Positions 8,609 through 16,362 of a DNA stretch of 64,000 nucleotides are shown here, piece by piece. Position 1 is the stretch's first letter, and each line of letters begins with the position of its first letter. A program made the position numbers and the translations under genes. A model generated the notes under the pieces. The model had not been told where the DNA came from. It did no database searches and was given only the letters and a program-made list of their open reading frames with translations. The DNA comes from Desulfolinea sp050305405 (lineage in GTDB: Bacteria > Chloroflexota > Anaerolineae > Anaerolineales > Villigracilaceae), in assembly GCA_050305405.1 (NCBI GenBank), contig JBNLFG010000017.1, positions 1 through 64,000 of the forward strand, written 5' to 3'.

Positions 8609-9615
8609 GCTACAAAAAAGTAATTCTGAACAAATTTGGCGGTACTGAAGTTTTACAGGTCGTAGAAGAAGCAAGCCTCCCTGAACCCGGCGCAGGTGAA
8701 GTGCGCGTCAAAGTGCTCGCTGCCAGCGCAACTTTTACCGATACGATGGTGCGCAAGGGCGTTTATTACGGTTTCAAGGAAGAACCGCCGCTCTCCCCCG
8801 GCTACGACATGGTTGGTGTGGTGGACAAGCTCGGCACAGGCGTGACGGGCTTCAGCGTTGGGCAGATGGTGGCGGATTTGACGGTTTTCGGCGCATATAC
8901 GGAATATATGCTGAGACCAGCCGATTCGCTCGTGCCCGTACCTGATTCCGTCGCAGCAGCAGATGCCGTCAGTATGGTTTTATCCTACGTCACCGCCTAC
9001 CAGATGCTGCACCGCGTGGCAAAAGTAAAGCGTGGGCAGAGCATCCTTGTTCATGGCGCAGGCGGCGCAGTCGGGACGGCGTTGCTGCAACTCGGTAAAT
9101 TGCTCGACCTGAAGATGTACGGCACGGCATCTGCATCCAAGCGGGAACTGGTCGAGGGGCTGGGTGCGGTGCACATCGACTACGCTAAAGAAGATTTCGT
9201 TACGCGGATGCAAGCCGAGGGCAAGGTCGATGCGGCTTTTGATGCGATTAGCGGAGAAAATTTTAAACGCTCATTCCAATCCCTGAAAAAAGGCGGCATC
9301 CTTGTCCCCTATGGTTTTTACGATAATGCGATGGGAAAAGGCGGCAGCGTACCGATAGAGTTTTTCAGTATTGCGCTGTGGAATATCCTGCCAAATGGCC
9401 GTAAAGCTTCTTTCTATTCTATTGGCGATTTGCGGAAGAAAAACCCCGAATGGTTCAAAGAAGATTTGGGCGCACTCTTTGATCTGCTAAAAGCTGGCAA
9501 GATCGAACCTGCTATTGAGCGGTACATGAAATTGGAAGATGCCAAAGAAGCTCACGAGTTGATCGAGCAAGCAGCGGTAAAAGGTCGCATCGTGCTGATG
9601 GTGGCAGATATCTAG
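8605..9615 (+). CDS. NADPH:quinone reductase-like, zinc-free medium-chain dehydrogenase
   Basis: MDR superfamily enzyme of 336 aa. The GroES-like half begins with 'VILNKFGGTEVLQVVEEASL', followed by 'GYDMVGVVDKLGTGVTGF'; the Rossmann half has the glycine-rich 'VHGAGGAVGTALLQLGK'. The cysteines of zinc alcohol dehydrogenases are absent, as in quinone oxidoreductases and enoyl reductases. It probably reduces quinones or unsaturated carbonyls with NADPH. It is the last gene of the TetR operon and is followed by a strong terminator. A broken copy of its 5' end lies at 7404. Confidence 0.92.
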   Translation: MSYKKVILNKFGGTEVLQVVEEASLPEPGAGEVRVKVLAASATFTDTMVRKGVYYGFKEEPPLSPGYDMVGVVDKLGTGVTGFSVGQMVADLTVFGAYTEYMLRPADSLVPVPDSVAAADAVSMVLSYVTAYQMLHRVAKVKRGQSILVHGAGGAVGTALLQLGKLLDLKMYGTASASKRELVEGLGAVHIDYAKEDFVTRMQAEGKVDAAFDAISGENFKRSFQSLKKGGILVPYGFYDNAMGKGGSVPIEFFSIALWNILPNGRKASFYSIGDLRKKNPEWFKEDLGALFDLLKAGKIEPAIERYMKLEDAKEAHELIEQAAVKGRIVLMVADI

Positions 9616-9641
9616 TATTCAGCTAGCGCTTCACTATCAAG

Positions 9642-9680
9642 AAAAGCCTCCGCCTTGCACAACGCGGAGGCTTTTCACTA
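9642..9680. terminator. Bidirectional terminator between convergent genes
   Basis: A 12-bp perfect stem AAAAGCCTCCGC / GCGGAGGCTTTT (9642-9653 and 9664-9675) with a 10-base loop lies between the quinone-reductase gene and the minus-strand gene that ends at 9716. Its A and T ends allow it to work in both directions. Confidence 0.85.
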
Positions 9681-9715
9681 AAAAACGGCGGATATAATTT
9701 TGTCAATTGGGGCTC

Positions 9716-10957
9716 TTATACTTGGCCCGTTGCCTTTTGTTTAAAGGGCTTTGCCAAAAAACTCAAAATCAGTAAGAGAACTGGCAAGGGGTAAAAATCA
9801 AGAAAATAGATTAAAGTTCCATGTAGTACCCATTCCCTGCCAGCAAAAAGAAAAAACCAACTTAGCGGAATCCAGACCAACAAGAGAGTGCTCATCCAGG
9901 CTTCATTCAGCCCTCTTTCTTTACCAACAGAAAGCAACAAGATGACCGTCAAGAGCATGGCAACAAAATTGCTTTTCGCTGTGGTAATCCCTGTTAGAGG
10001 CATCAAGACAAAAATCAAGCCAGTAGCCCACAAGAAGCTTCTAAAATCCTTGCCAAAAGAGGCCTTTGTTACATAGATAATCATTAAGAAACTAAAAATG
10101 GTTAAAGCCCATGCAATTCCATTCGCGACCGACACAGGCATCCAACCGCTTAAAATTGTACGCGGAGTGTTTGGGCCGGCAATGCCGGGGTAGGAGGTGA
10201 CATTATAGAAAAATTCCACCAACCAGCTCGGTCTGGCAATGAAAGACAGACCGAAAAGCACTGCCAATGTCCCTGCAGAAGATGTGATGATCTTCCAGCG
10301 TCGGGTTGAGAATGCCCAAACCCAAACAAACACAAAGAAAAGCACCACCAGTTGGGGCTTGATCGTCGAGAATGCCAGAAAAGCACCAGCCCAGCCATCT
10401 TTTTCCCGCCAGATAAAAAATAGTGCCAAAATAGCAAAAAACGCTGACAAACTAGATGGGTTCCCGTCTATAAGCGCTTGCGCAAAATCAGCTGGGAAAA
10501 GTGCGAAAATGATCAACGCCAAAACCAGATTTCTGCCGGGGGTGAAGTTGGTGATCCTCAGTACGAGAAAGACAATCCCCAAATGCGCCAACTCCATCAA
10601 AGTCATCCAGGCAGTTTGAGCCAAGATGAAATTTTCCGTCACAGCAAAAGGCAGAAAAATCGCCATCGCGTAATAAGGATAAAAAAAACGCCCCATAATC
10701 GGAAAATCTTCATGCTCAGGACCATGATGTGCGATCTTGAGTTGCTGGTCAATTTCAGCACTATAAGGGCTATCATAGCCTTCAAAGACAACCAAACGCG
10801 TCGGCAGCCAGCGGTATAAAAAATCCGCGCCGCCCGGTTCAGCTTTTGCAAAGCGGTAATTGGCCCCAAATAACAGCCCCACAAACACAAGAGCGAGCAG
10901 AATACCCGCCCAAAACTCTGTTGGTTTTTTCATTTTGCTCTGCATAAGCTTCTCCAT
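9716..10957 (-). CDS. GT87/DUF2029-type integral membrane glycosyltransferase
   Basis: A 413-residue protein with about ten hydrophobic helices. Features of the DUF2029/GT87 group are the early 'GGADFLYRWLPTRLVV' with an acidic residue after the first helix, 'DGNPSSLSAF' and the 'STIKPQLVV' motif in the middle. Known members are polyprenyl-phosphate-mannose-dependent alpha-mannosyltransferases of the GT-C fold; the sugar used here is unknown. A start five codons later (ATG 10942) is equally plausible. It stands alone, divergent from the fumarase genes. Confidence 0.82.
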   Translation of the reverse strand: MEKLMQSKMKKPTEFWAGILLALVFVGLLFGANYRFAKAEPGGADFLYRWLPTRLVVFEGYDSPYSAEIDQQLKIAHHGPEHEDFPIMGRFFYPYYAMAIFLPFAVTENFILAQTAWMTLMELAHLGIVFLVLRITNFTPGRNLVLALIIFALFPADFAQALIDGNPSSLSAFFAILALFFIWREKDGWAGAFLAFSTIKPQLVVLFFVFVWVWAFSTRRWKIITSSAGTLAVLFGLSFIARPSWLVEFFYNVTSYPGIAGPNTPRTILSGWMPVSVANGIAWALTIFSFLMIIYVTKASFGKDFRSFLWATGLIFVLMPLTGITTAKSNFVAMLLTVILLLSVGKERGLNEAWMSTLLLVWIPLSWFFLFAGREWVLHGTLIYFLDFYPLPVLLLILSFLAKPFKQKATGQV

Positions 10958-11108
10958 ATCTTGAATTCAAGTAATAATTTTACTCGATTCGTTTTATAAA
11001 CACCCAATGACACTCCACTCAACAAGGCACGCGCTTCGTCACTCGCGAACAAAACCTTTTTTGGAGTATGATTAGCACACTTTTCTACTATCTAATTTGG
11101 AGGTCCCT

Positions 11109-11984
11109 ATGCAAGACCTGACCCAGGAAATACTCGAATTCATACGGCGCACGTCCACCGATCTGCCTGCGGATGTGGAAGCCAAGCTGCGCGCCTCGTA
11201 TGCGGATGAAGATGACGGAACCGCTGCGCAGGGTGCGCTTGATACCATTTTACAAAATGTGGAACTGGCGAGAAAGAATTCGACCCCAATCTGCCAGGAT
11301 ACGGGGACACCGCTTTTCTACGTCCACTACCCCGAAGGGATGAGCACCCGTAAACTCAAAAAGATGATCCAGGATGCGGTCGTCGAAGCGACCAAGTTGA
11401 ATTATCTGCGTCCGAACTCAGTGAATGCCATCACGGGGAAGAATACCGGCGATAACAGCGGCGACGAGCACTACCCTACCATCCATTTTGAAGAAGTTGA
11501 CGAAGATCAGCCCCTAACCATCGAGTTGATGCTCAAAGGTGGCGGCTGTGAAAATGTCGGTATCCAATACAAGTTGCCCAACACTGAAATGGGCGCCGGA
11601 CGTGACCTTGCCGGGGTGCGGAAAGTTGTTCTCGATGCCGTGCACCAAGCCCAGGGCAAAGGGTGTGCTCCAGGCGTTCTCGGTGTGGCTATCGGTGGCG
11701 ATCGCGGAGCATCCTATTTGGCATCGAAAGAAACCTTGCTACGCAAAGTCGGCGACGAGAACGCCAATCCAGAACTGGATGCGATGGAAAAGAAGATCAC
11801 CGAGGAAGCCAATGGCATGGGCATCGGCCCGATGGGCTTTGGCGGCAAAACCACCGTGTTGGACACGAAGATCAAAGGTCTGCATCGTTTGCCTGCGAGC
11901 TATTTTGTCTCGGTCTCGTATATGTGCTGGGCATACCGTCGCCGCAAGATGACGGTAAGTGGCAACGAAGTAAGTTACGAATAA
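11109..11984 (+). CDS. Class I fumarate hydratase, alpha (N-terminal) subunit
   Basis: Iron-sulfur hydro-lyase subunit, 291 aa, expected to interconvert fumarate and malate in the TCA cycle. Cysteine motifs that hold the 4Fe-4S cluster are 'PICQDTGTPLF', 'KGGGCENVG' and 'GKGCAPGVLGVAIGGDRG'. The enzyme is split into two subunits, as in many anaerobes, with the beta gene 44 bases downstream. The ATG at 11109 follows TTTGGAGGTCCC, so a TTG start four codons upstream is rejected. The related L(+)-tartrate dehydratase has the same fold and cannot be fully excluded, but fumarase is more likely here. Confidence 0.9.
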   Translation: MQDLTQEILEFIRRTSTDLPADVEAKLRASYADEDDGTAAQGALDTILQNVELARKNSTPICQDTGTPLFYVHYPEGMSTRKLKKMIQDAVVEATKLNYLRPNSVNAITGKNTGDNSGDEHYPTIHFEEVDEDQPLTIELMLKGGGCENVGIQYKLPNTEMGAGRDLAGVRKVVLDAVHQAQGKGCAPGVLGVAIGGDRGASYLASKETLLRKVGDENANPELDAMEKKITEEANGMGIGPMGFGGKTTVLDTKIKGLHRLPASYFVSVSYMCWAYRRRKMTVSGNEVSYE

Positions 11985-11992
11985 ATGGGTAA

Positions 11993-12012
11993 GGGCGAAC
12001 GGCCGTTCGCCC
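11993..12012. repeat. Perfect 20-bp palindrome between fumarase subunit genes
   Basis: GGGCGAACGGCCGTTCGCCC is a fully self-complementary 20-mer set in the 44-base gap between the two fumarase genes. It ends just before the ribosome site ACAGGAGAAG. Like the hairpin at 2408, it has the look of a dispersed GC-rich intergenic palindrome. It might adjust the ratio of the two subunits, but that is a guess. Confidence 0.85.
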
Positions 12013-12028
12013 CTACAGGAGAAGACAA

Positions 12029-12652
12029 ATGAAAAAATTAACCATCCCCATCAGTGATGAAGCCATCCGCGAGTTGAAAGTTGGCGAACCCGTGCTGCTC
12101 TCCGGCGTGATGATGACCGGGCGCGATGCCGTCCACAAATGGATGAACGACCGTTTTATTGCCAAAAAAGTAGACCCGAGCGAAGATGATCTGGCCGTTT
12201 ACGAAGCCATCAAACCGATTCTCGATGGCGGCATTATTTATCATTGCGGCCCCGTTGTTTCGGGCGTGGAAACGGGCGACTATAAATTTATTGCTGCGGG
12301 TCCAACCACTTCCATCCGCGAAGAACCCTATCAGGCCGATGTGATGCAACTCTTCAATCTCAAGGGCGTGATCGGTAAAGGTGGTATGGCCGCAAAAACG
12401 CTCAAAGGCTGTCAGGATACACCTGCGGTCTACTTCCACGCGATTGGCGGCGCGGCATCCTTGATCGCCCAGCGAGTAGAAAAAGTGCTTGGTGTCCACA
12501 AACTCGATTTCGGCGTCCCTGAAGCGATGTGGGTCATCGACGTAAAAGATTTCCCCGTTGTGGTGACGATGGATAGTCATGGCGGCAGTCAACACACGGT
12601 CGTGGAAGAAAAATCGCAGGAAGTACTAACGGGCTTGCTCGAAAAAGCATAG
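12029..12652 (+). CDS. Class I fumarate hydratase, beta (C-terminal) subunit
   Basis: A 207-residue partner of the upstream alpha subunit. Typical features are 'GEPVLLSGVMMTGRDAVHK' near the N-terminus, 'IYHCGPVVSGVETGDYKF', 'AAGPTTSIREEPY' and 'VIGKGGMAAKT', which in the family make up the swivelling domain that closes over the substrate. ACAGGAGAAGACAA provides a good ribosome site. It is encoded in the same direction and order as in other two-subunit fumarases, which supports the assignment of both genes. Confidence 0.92.
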   Translation: MKKLTIPISDEAIRELKVGEPVLLSGVMMTGRDAVHKWMNDRFIAKKVDPSEDDLAVYEAIKPILDGGIIYHCGPVVSGVETGDYKFIAAGPTTSIREEPYQADVMQLFNLKGVIGKGGMAAKTLKGCQDTPAVYFHAIGGAASLIAQRVEKVLGVHKLDFGVPEAMWVIDVKDFPVVVTMDSHGGSQHTVVEEKSQEVLTGLLEKA

Positions 12653-12801
12653 AAACTCAAAAGTAAATACGGAATCCCGCCCCTGACCCTGAGGATTGTC
12701 TCTGATAAACAAAGTGATCTGTGGTTCTGGGATAACTCTCCAACTTTTTCGCTTTTTTGAGATAGATATGCAGCCTAAGTTATGGTAAAATCGCTTCGCT
12801 C

Positions 12802-12886
12802 GGAGGGATGGCCGAGTGGACGAAGGCGCCTGTCTTGAAAACAGGTTGAGTGCAAGCTCACGTGGGTTCGAATCCCACTCCCTCCG
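12802..12886 (+). tRNA. tRNA-Ser (anticodon TGA)
   Basis: The acceptor stem GGAGGGA pairs with TCCCTCC, discriminator G. The anticodon loop of the stem CTGT/ACAG reads CTTGAAA with anticodon TGA. A long variable arm (TTGAGTGCAAGCTCA) marks a class II tRNA, and the T arm is GTGGG-TTCGAAT-CCCAC. CCA is not encoded. Confidence 0.95.
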
Positions 12887-12922
12887 CTCCTTTAGTCCAT
12901 CCGAGCGATTAACAACTGAATT

Positions 12923-13010
12923 GGGGAGGTGCCAGAGTGGCTGATTGGGCTCGCCTGCTAAGTGAGTGTCGGGGTTAACTCGACCGCGGGTTCGAATCCC
13001 GCCCTCCCCG
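12923..13010 (+). tRNA. tRNA-Ser (anticodon GCT)
   Basis: The acceptor stem GGGGAGG pairs with CCTCCCC, discriminator G. The anticodon loop contains CTGCTAA (GCT, reading AGC/AGU). The long variable arm and the T arm GCGGG-TTCGAAT-CCCGC are intact. It lies 36 bases after the first tRNA-Ser, so the two are probably one transcript. CCA is not encoded. Confidence 0.95.
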
Positions 13011-13102
13011 CAGCTACACGGTCGAGAGTATTTTTCTTGAGGCTGTGTTAACAGCTGAAACGCCAAAGTTGGCTGGACTGCCACGCACGCGTTTCTGCGC
13101 AC

Positions 13103-13140
13103 AAAGACTGCTTCGACTAGACCTCGGAGCAGTCTTTTGC
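13103..13140 (+). terminator. Hairpin after the tRNA-Ser pair
   Basis: AAAGACTGCTTCGA (13103-13116) pairs with TCGGAGCAGTCTTT (13124-13137), one T-G wobble, followed by TTGC. It is probably the terminator of the tRNA transcript. Confidence 0.6.
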
Positions 13141-13200
13141 GTTTAAATTGTGATAAATCATCGAAGCGATCCAAATAAGGTTTTGTTTCGTTGATAAGTT

Positions 13201-13403
13201 CTATTCTATTTCAGGAAAGACTTTTTGGTAGGCGTTCCAGAAATCGCTGAAGCTATGGCAACTTCGATACGCTGGTGGTATGCGTTCCCAGAGTTTTTGG
13301 CTACGGTCTCCGGCCACAAAGTCAATCACTTGGCGTGTTCGACGACAAAGCACGATCCAAATCCAACGTTTATTCTTGCGAAAATGTACGAACAACCATG
13401 ATT
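13201..13403 (-). mobile_element. IS1-family transposase remnant
   Basis: The minus strand encodes about 65 residues resembling the catalytic part of IS1-type transposases: 'FRKNKRWIWIVLCRRTRQV', then 'LWERIPPAYRSCHSFSDFW' and 'AYQKVF', where IS1 relatives have the second DDE aspartate region (YSDFWEAY). There is no credible start, about ten family residues are missing before 'LWERIP', and a stop at 13201 cuts the C-terminus. It abuts the broken VIT gene, whose N-terminal half it appears to have replaced. Confidence 0.7.
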
Positions 13404-13916
13404 GCGGCAGACTCGATTTCGATGGAGTTGGGCAGTTACCTAGCAGGGAAAACGGATGCAGAACATTACGCAGTGGAACGTCAACGTGAGGAAGACGAAA
13501 CAGGCACCATCCCGGACGTGGAAGCGCAGGAAGTCGCAGACATTTTGAACGATCTGGGATTAAGCGATAAAGAAGCCGCCCTAATTGTCAAAGCCCTGGT
13601 GCGCCAGCCTGAGAAATAGATCAACTGTATGATGCAATTCGAACTCGGGCTAGAGCAGCTGGGCCCGCGCCGTGTCTGGCAAAGCGCCCTGACCATTGCC
13701 TGCTCATGCGCGGTCTCAGGCTTGATCCCGTTATCCCCATATATTTTCATCCCGGACATCCATACCAGCCTTTCAGTAGCGGTGACGATTTTAGCGCTAT
13801 TTATCTTCGGTTACGTCATTACCGGCGTGCGCGCCTTCCACTCTGCTTGGCAAACGGCACTTATCGGTGGCGCCGCTGTCGGCGCAGCTTTCGGACTGGA
13901 AAAACTCCTGGGGTAA
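13398..13916 (+). pseudogene. VIT1/CCC1-family metal transporter, truncated and with an amber stop
   Basis: The frame encodes the C-terminal two thirds of a VIT/CCC1 (iron/manganese) transporter: 'SISMELGSYLAGKTDAEHY', a cytoplasmic linker rich in Glu, then 'MMQFELGLEQLGPRR' and the last two or three membrane helices ('SALTIACSCAVSGLIPLSPY'). The N-terminal helices are missing because the sequence joins IS1-like DNA near 13400. A TAG at 13617-13619 interrupts the same frame just before 'INCMMQFELGLE', where relatives commonly have Trp. Both lesions show that the gene is dead. Confidence 0.8.
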
Positions 13917-14003
13917 GAATTTAGGTTGGGCAGTCAGCAATTTACTCAACAATGCCATTGATACATCCAAAAGAATCAGCCAATCTCTCCTACACGATCA
14001 TCC

Positions 14004-14136
14004 ATTGTCGAAATCGGCAAATCTTTCTCTTTGTTTTTTGCGGGCTTTTTCCACTCTGACTCGGATTGTCTCTGAGCTTTCTTCCCTTCTGCTATCAGAG
14101 AGCTTCTCAAAATCCACGCGCGGAACTTCGATTTAG
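14004..14136 (-). pseudogene. comM (Mg-chelatase-like competence ATPase) remnant 1
   Basis: The minus strand encodes 'IEVPRVDFEKLSDSRR', 'ESSETIRVRVEKARKKQRER' and then a stop after 'FADFDNG'. This matches the segment after the ATPase core of ComM/YifB and aligns with the two larger comM remnants at 22978 and 39421. No start or complete domain remains. It is more diverged from those two than they are from each other. Confidence 0.75.
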
Positions 14137-14141
14137 AATCT

Positions 14142-14175
14142 AAAGCTCTCCGTCTGACCATAGGCGGAGAGCTTT
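14142..14175. terminator. Terminator hairpin downstream of the octaheme cytochrome gene
   Basis: AAAGCTCTCCG (14142-14152) and CGGAGAGCTTT (14165-14175) form a perfect 11-bp stem with a 12-base loop, 33 bases beyond the stop of the minus-strand cytochrome gene. Confidence 0.75.
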
Positions 14176-14208
14176 AGGTCTTGTGTATTCCTTAATTATG
14201 TAAGCTGT

Positions 14209-15558
14209 TTAGGGAGCAAGAGACCACGGAGCTGATTCTTCAATCTCACCCGTTTCCATACGTTGCTCGTAAATTGCGGTGGCAAGGTTCAGTTTTTGTT
14301 GAAGCATGAAGAAGCCATGCCAGTGAGACCAATCAGGTGCGCCCATCATGGCACCCTGTCGAGCGCGACGGCCATCGTGATGCCAGATGTGGTAATGTTG
14401 GATCATAAAGCCGTCTTCCCAGGGATTCTCTTTGAGCAAGCCCGCTTCAGCCAATTCAAGACGCATCGCTTCCACAGGGGCCCAATACTCTACGTTATAG
14501 AGTTCAACCGCTTTGTCGCTGCTAGAAAAGTAGTTGTCTGTATGGGTGGTGGTATGACATTCACCACAAACCTGTTTCATTTCTTCACGACCGGCTTCAC
14601 CGTCACCTGTAAGCATATCCATCGGGTCATCAGAATTGCGGACCTGTGATGACTTTGCCCATAAGTTCCAATACAAACGCTGGGAAACATTGTGGGTGGT
14701 TTCTAGATCGCCGATGCCGCTCATATGGCAGGTCGCGCAGGTCGGAGCACGATAATCACCGGGTTCCCATTCACCGGAAGGGCTATCCCAGATCCACTCT
14801 TCACCCTCAGCGGCATATATCTGACCATGCTTGGTGTTTTCGTAGATCTCAATATCAGGATGGTCAGGACCAATGTGGCAGCCACCACAGGCGTCAATCT
14901 TACGAGCTTCGGCAATATCAAAGCTGTGGCGGGTATGACAAACCGTGCAGTTGCCAACTTCACCGGTCGGGTAGATATTACCAATACCGGCAGAGGGATA
15001 GGTTTCAGCGGTAGGATGACCGGTTTCATCAACTTCAAAGCGGGTGCCATGGCACTGCATACAACCGGTCTCATCGGATGCGCCGCTCAGCTCAGGATTG
15101 TCACGCCCTTCATGGTAATGAATGAGCGTTTGCATGGCGTCTTTATTTTCATATTGAAGTCCTGCACGCTCGTGTCCACTGGCGTGAAATTGCGACACTT
15201 GATCTTCATGACATTCGGCACATGTTGCTGGCGCAACCAGCATCGAAAGCGTGACGCTCAGATCTTCGTGACCTTCAACACCACTCAACGCCATTGGAGA
15301 ATCCGCTTCAACTTCATGACAGTCAATACAGGAAACACCTTCATCAGCATGGCGGCTGCCGTCCCAATCTTCGACAACCCCATGGGTTTCGGTGGCATGG
15401 CATTCCACACAACTGAGCGCCTCTTCTGATAGTTCGGATGTTTGGTAGCCGCTCTCAGTCTCAGCGGGCGCTGCAGTGCCCCCACCGCCACAGGCGACAA
15501 GCGCCAGACTGGCAAAAATCAATGCAAGGACGAAAACAAGGATCTTTTCACTTTTCAT
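14209..15558 (-). CDS. Octaheme c-type cytochrome, hydroxylamine-oxidoreductase (HAO)-like lipoprotein
   Basis: A 449-residue exported protein with a lipobox ('LALVACGGG') and exactly eight CxxCH heme sites in HAO order: CVECH, CIDCH, CAECH, CMQCH, CTVCH, CGGCH, CATCH, CGECH. 'CTVCHTRHSFDIAEARK', 'KHGQIYAAEGEEW' and 'APTCATCHM' match HAO closely. The C-terminal 'GRRARQGAMMGAPDWSHWHG' is the form I associate with HAO-like enzymes that lack the heme-crosslinking Tyr (the epsilon-HAO type, thought to reduce nitrite or hydroxylamine). GAGGTGAACG precedes the start. It is paired with a NapC/NrfH-type gene upstream, as expected for a quinol-fed reductase on the outer face of the membrane. The direction of catalysis is inferred. 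Confidence 0.9.
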   Translation of the reverse strand: MKSEKILVFVLALIFASLALVACGGGGTAAPAETESGYQTSELSEEALSCVECHATETHGVVEDWDGSRHADEGVSCIDCHEVEADSPMALSGVEGHEDLSVTLSMLVAPATCAECHEDQVSQFHASGHERAGLQYENKDAMQTLIHYHEGRDNPELSGASDETGCMQCHGTRFEVDETGHPTAETYPSAGIGNIYPTGEVGNCTVCHTRHSFDIAEARKIDACGGCHIGPDHPDIEIYENTKHGQIYAAEGEEWIWDSPSGEWEPGDYRAPTCATCHMSGIGDLETTHNVSQRLYWNLWAKSSQVRNSDDPMDMLTGDGEAGREEMKQVCGECHTTTHTDNYFSSSDKAVELYNVEYWAPVEAMRLELAEAGLLKENPWEDGFMIQHYHIWHHDGRRARQGAMMGAPDWSHWHGFFMLQQKLNLATAIYEQRMETGEIEESAPWSLAP

Positions 15559-15593
15559 CGTTCACCTCTTTCAAAGGAATAGATTTGGGGCTT

Positions 15594-16163
15594 TTAGTTA
15601 TCAAGTTCCGCTTGGTATTTGGCTTCAAGCAGGTATTTGTTGAGATTGGAATGACCAACTTCTTCGTGGCAGGTCACACACTGCGAGTCGGTCGCATTTG
15701 CAAAATAACGCTGGTGTTCTTCCTGACCGCTGGTCGCTTTTTCCAGCTCTGCATGGCAGCCCAGACAGCCGGAGTCATACACAAATTCTTCGCGATGTTC
15801 AGTTTTTGCACGCCAATCGATCTGGCTGGTGTCTGTGAAGGTTTCCATCCAAATATCGTGGATACCTGTTTCGGCTTTGGTATAGAAATAATTGGCAGCC
15901 GTGTCGTGGGGCAGATGGCAGTCGGTACAGCTGGCTGCGATACCATACTCATTATCGCCGCCGTGCGCATTATCGGCATGAGAAGCGGCAAAAGGCTGCA
16001 TGCTGTGGCAACCGGAGCAAAAATCCGCGTTGGAGGTGGCTTCGAAACTCTCTTGCCCAACCAGCCAGGAGGAAAAAGGCAGAATAAAAAGGGCAACAAA
16101 AGCGACCAACAGGTAGACCCCAAAGCGTGCGAATTTATTCATTGAATTGATTTTTTTGAGCAT
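15594..16163 (-). CDS. NapC/NrfH-type tetraheme quinol dehydrogenase
   Basis: A 189-residue membrane-anchored cytochrome c with one N-terminal helix (about residues 15-34) and four heme sites: CSGCH in 'DFCSGCHSMQPF', CTDCH in 'SCTDCHLPH', CLGCH and CVTCH. This layout is the NapC/NirT/NrfH family, which takes electrons from menaquinol and hands them to a multiheme reductase. It lies 35 bases before the octaheme gene on the same strand, the arrangement of the haoC-haoA pairs of Campylobacterota. The ATG seven codons further in is an alternative start. Confidence 0.92.
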   Translation of the reverse strand: MLKKINSMNKFARFGVYLLVAFVALFILPFSSWLVGQESFEATSNADFCSGCHSMQPFAASHADNAHGGDNEYGIAASCTDCHLPHDTAANYFYTKAETGIHDIWMETFTDTSQIDWRAKTEHREEFVYDSGCLGCHAELEKATSGQEEHQRYFANATDSQCVTCHEEVGHSNLNKYLLEAKYQAELDN

Positions 16164-16280
16164 CGTCTTTTCCGTTCCAGTGGATTTTTCTGAAATTTAC
16201 TTCAGCAGAAATTAAGCTTTTATTAATCTAAAGTATAGGAAAAAGTGCGTTTTGCTTGTATCGGCAAGGTGGATGAACTT

Positions 16281-16316
16281 AAAAAGAAAAAAGGGATCAT
16301 CTTGGCGATAATCCCT
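16281..16316 (-). terminator. Terminator after the response-regulator gene
   Basis: On the minus strand AGGGATTATC pairs with GATGATCCCT (16316-16307 and 16301-16292, one mismatch) and is followed by TTTTTTCTTTTT. It separates the regulator operon from the cytochrome genes. A second perfect 8-bp hairpin (CTAGTCCA / TGGACTAG, 16324-16341) lies between it and the gene stop. Confidence 0.75.
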
Positions 16317-16362
16317 CAGAAGACTAGTCCATGTGGACTAGAGAAATTGGTTCAATCTACGA

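Noticed and set aside
11061..11091. Promoter for the fumarase genes (TTGGAG ... TACTAT)
   Set aside because: The spacer of 19 bases and weak boxes make it no better than chance in AT-rich intergenic DNA.
13867..14136. An 89-codon plus-strand ORF after the VIT pseudogene
   Set aside because: It is Ser/Leu-rich and opposite the comM remnant; the minus-strand reading matches a known family.
14725..15429. A 234-codon plus-strand frame opposite the octaheme gene
   Set aside because: The minus strand has eight CxxCH heme motifs and a lipobox. The opposite frame is low-complexity and has no ribosome site.
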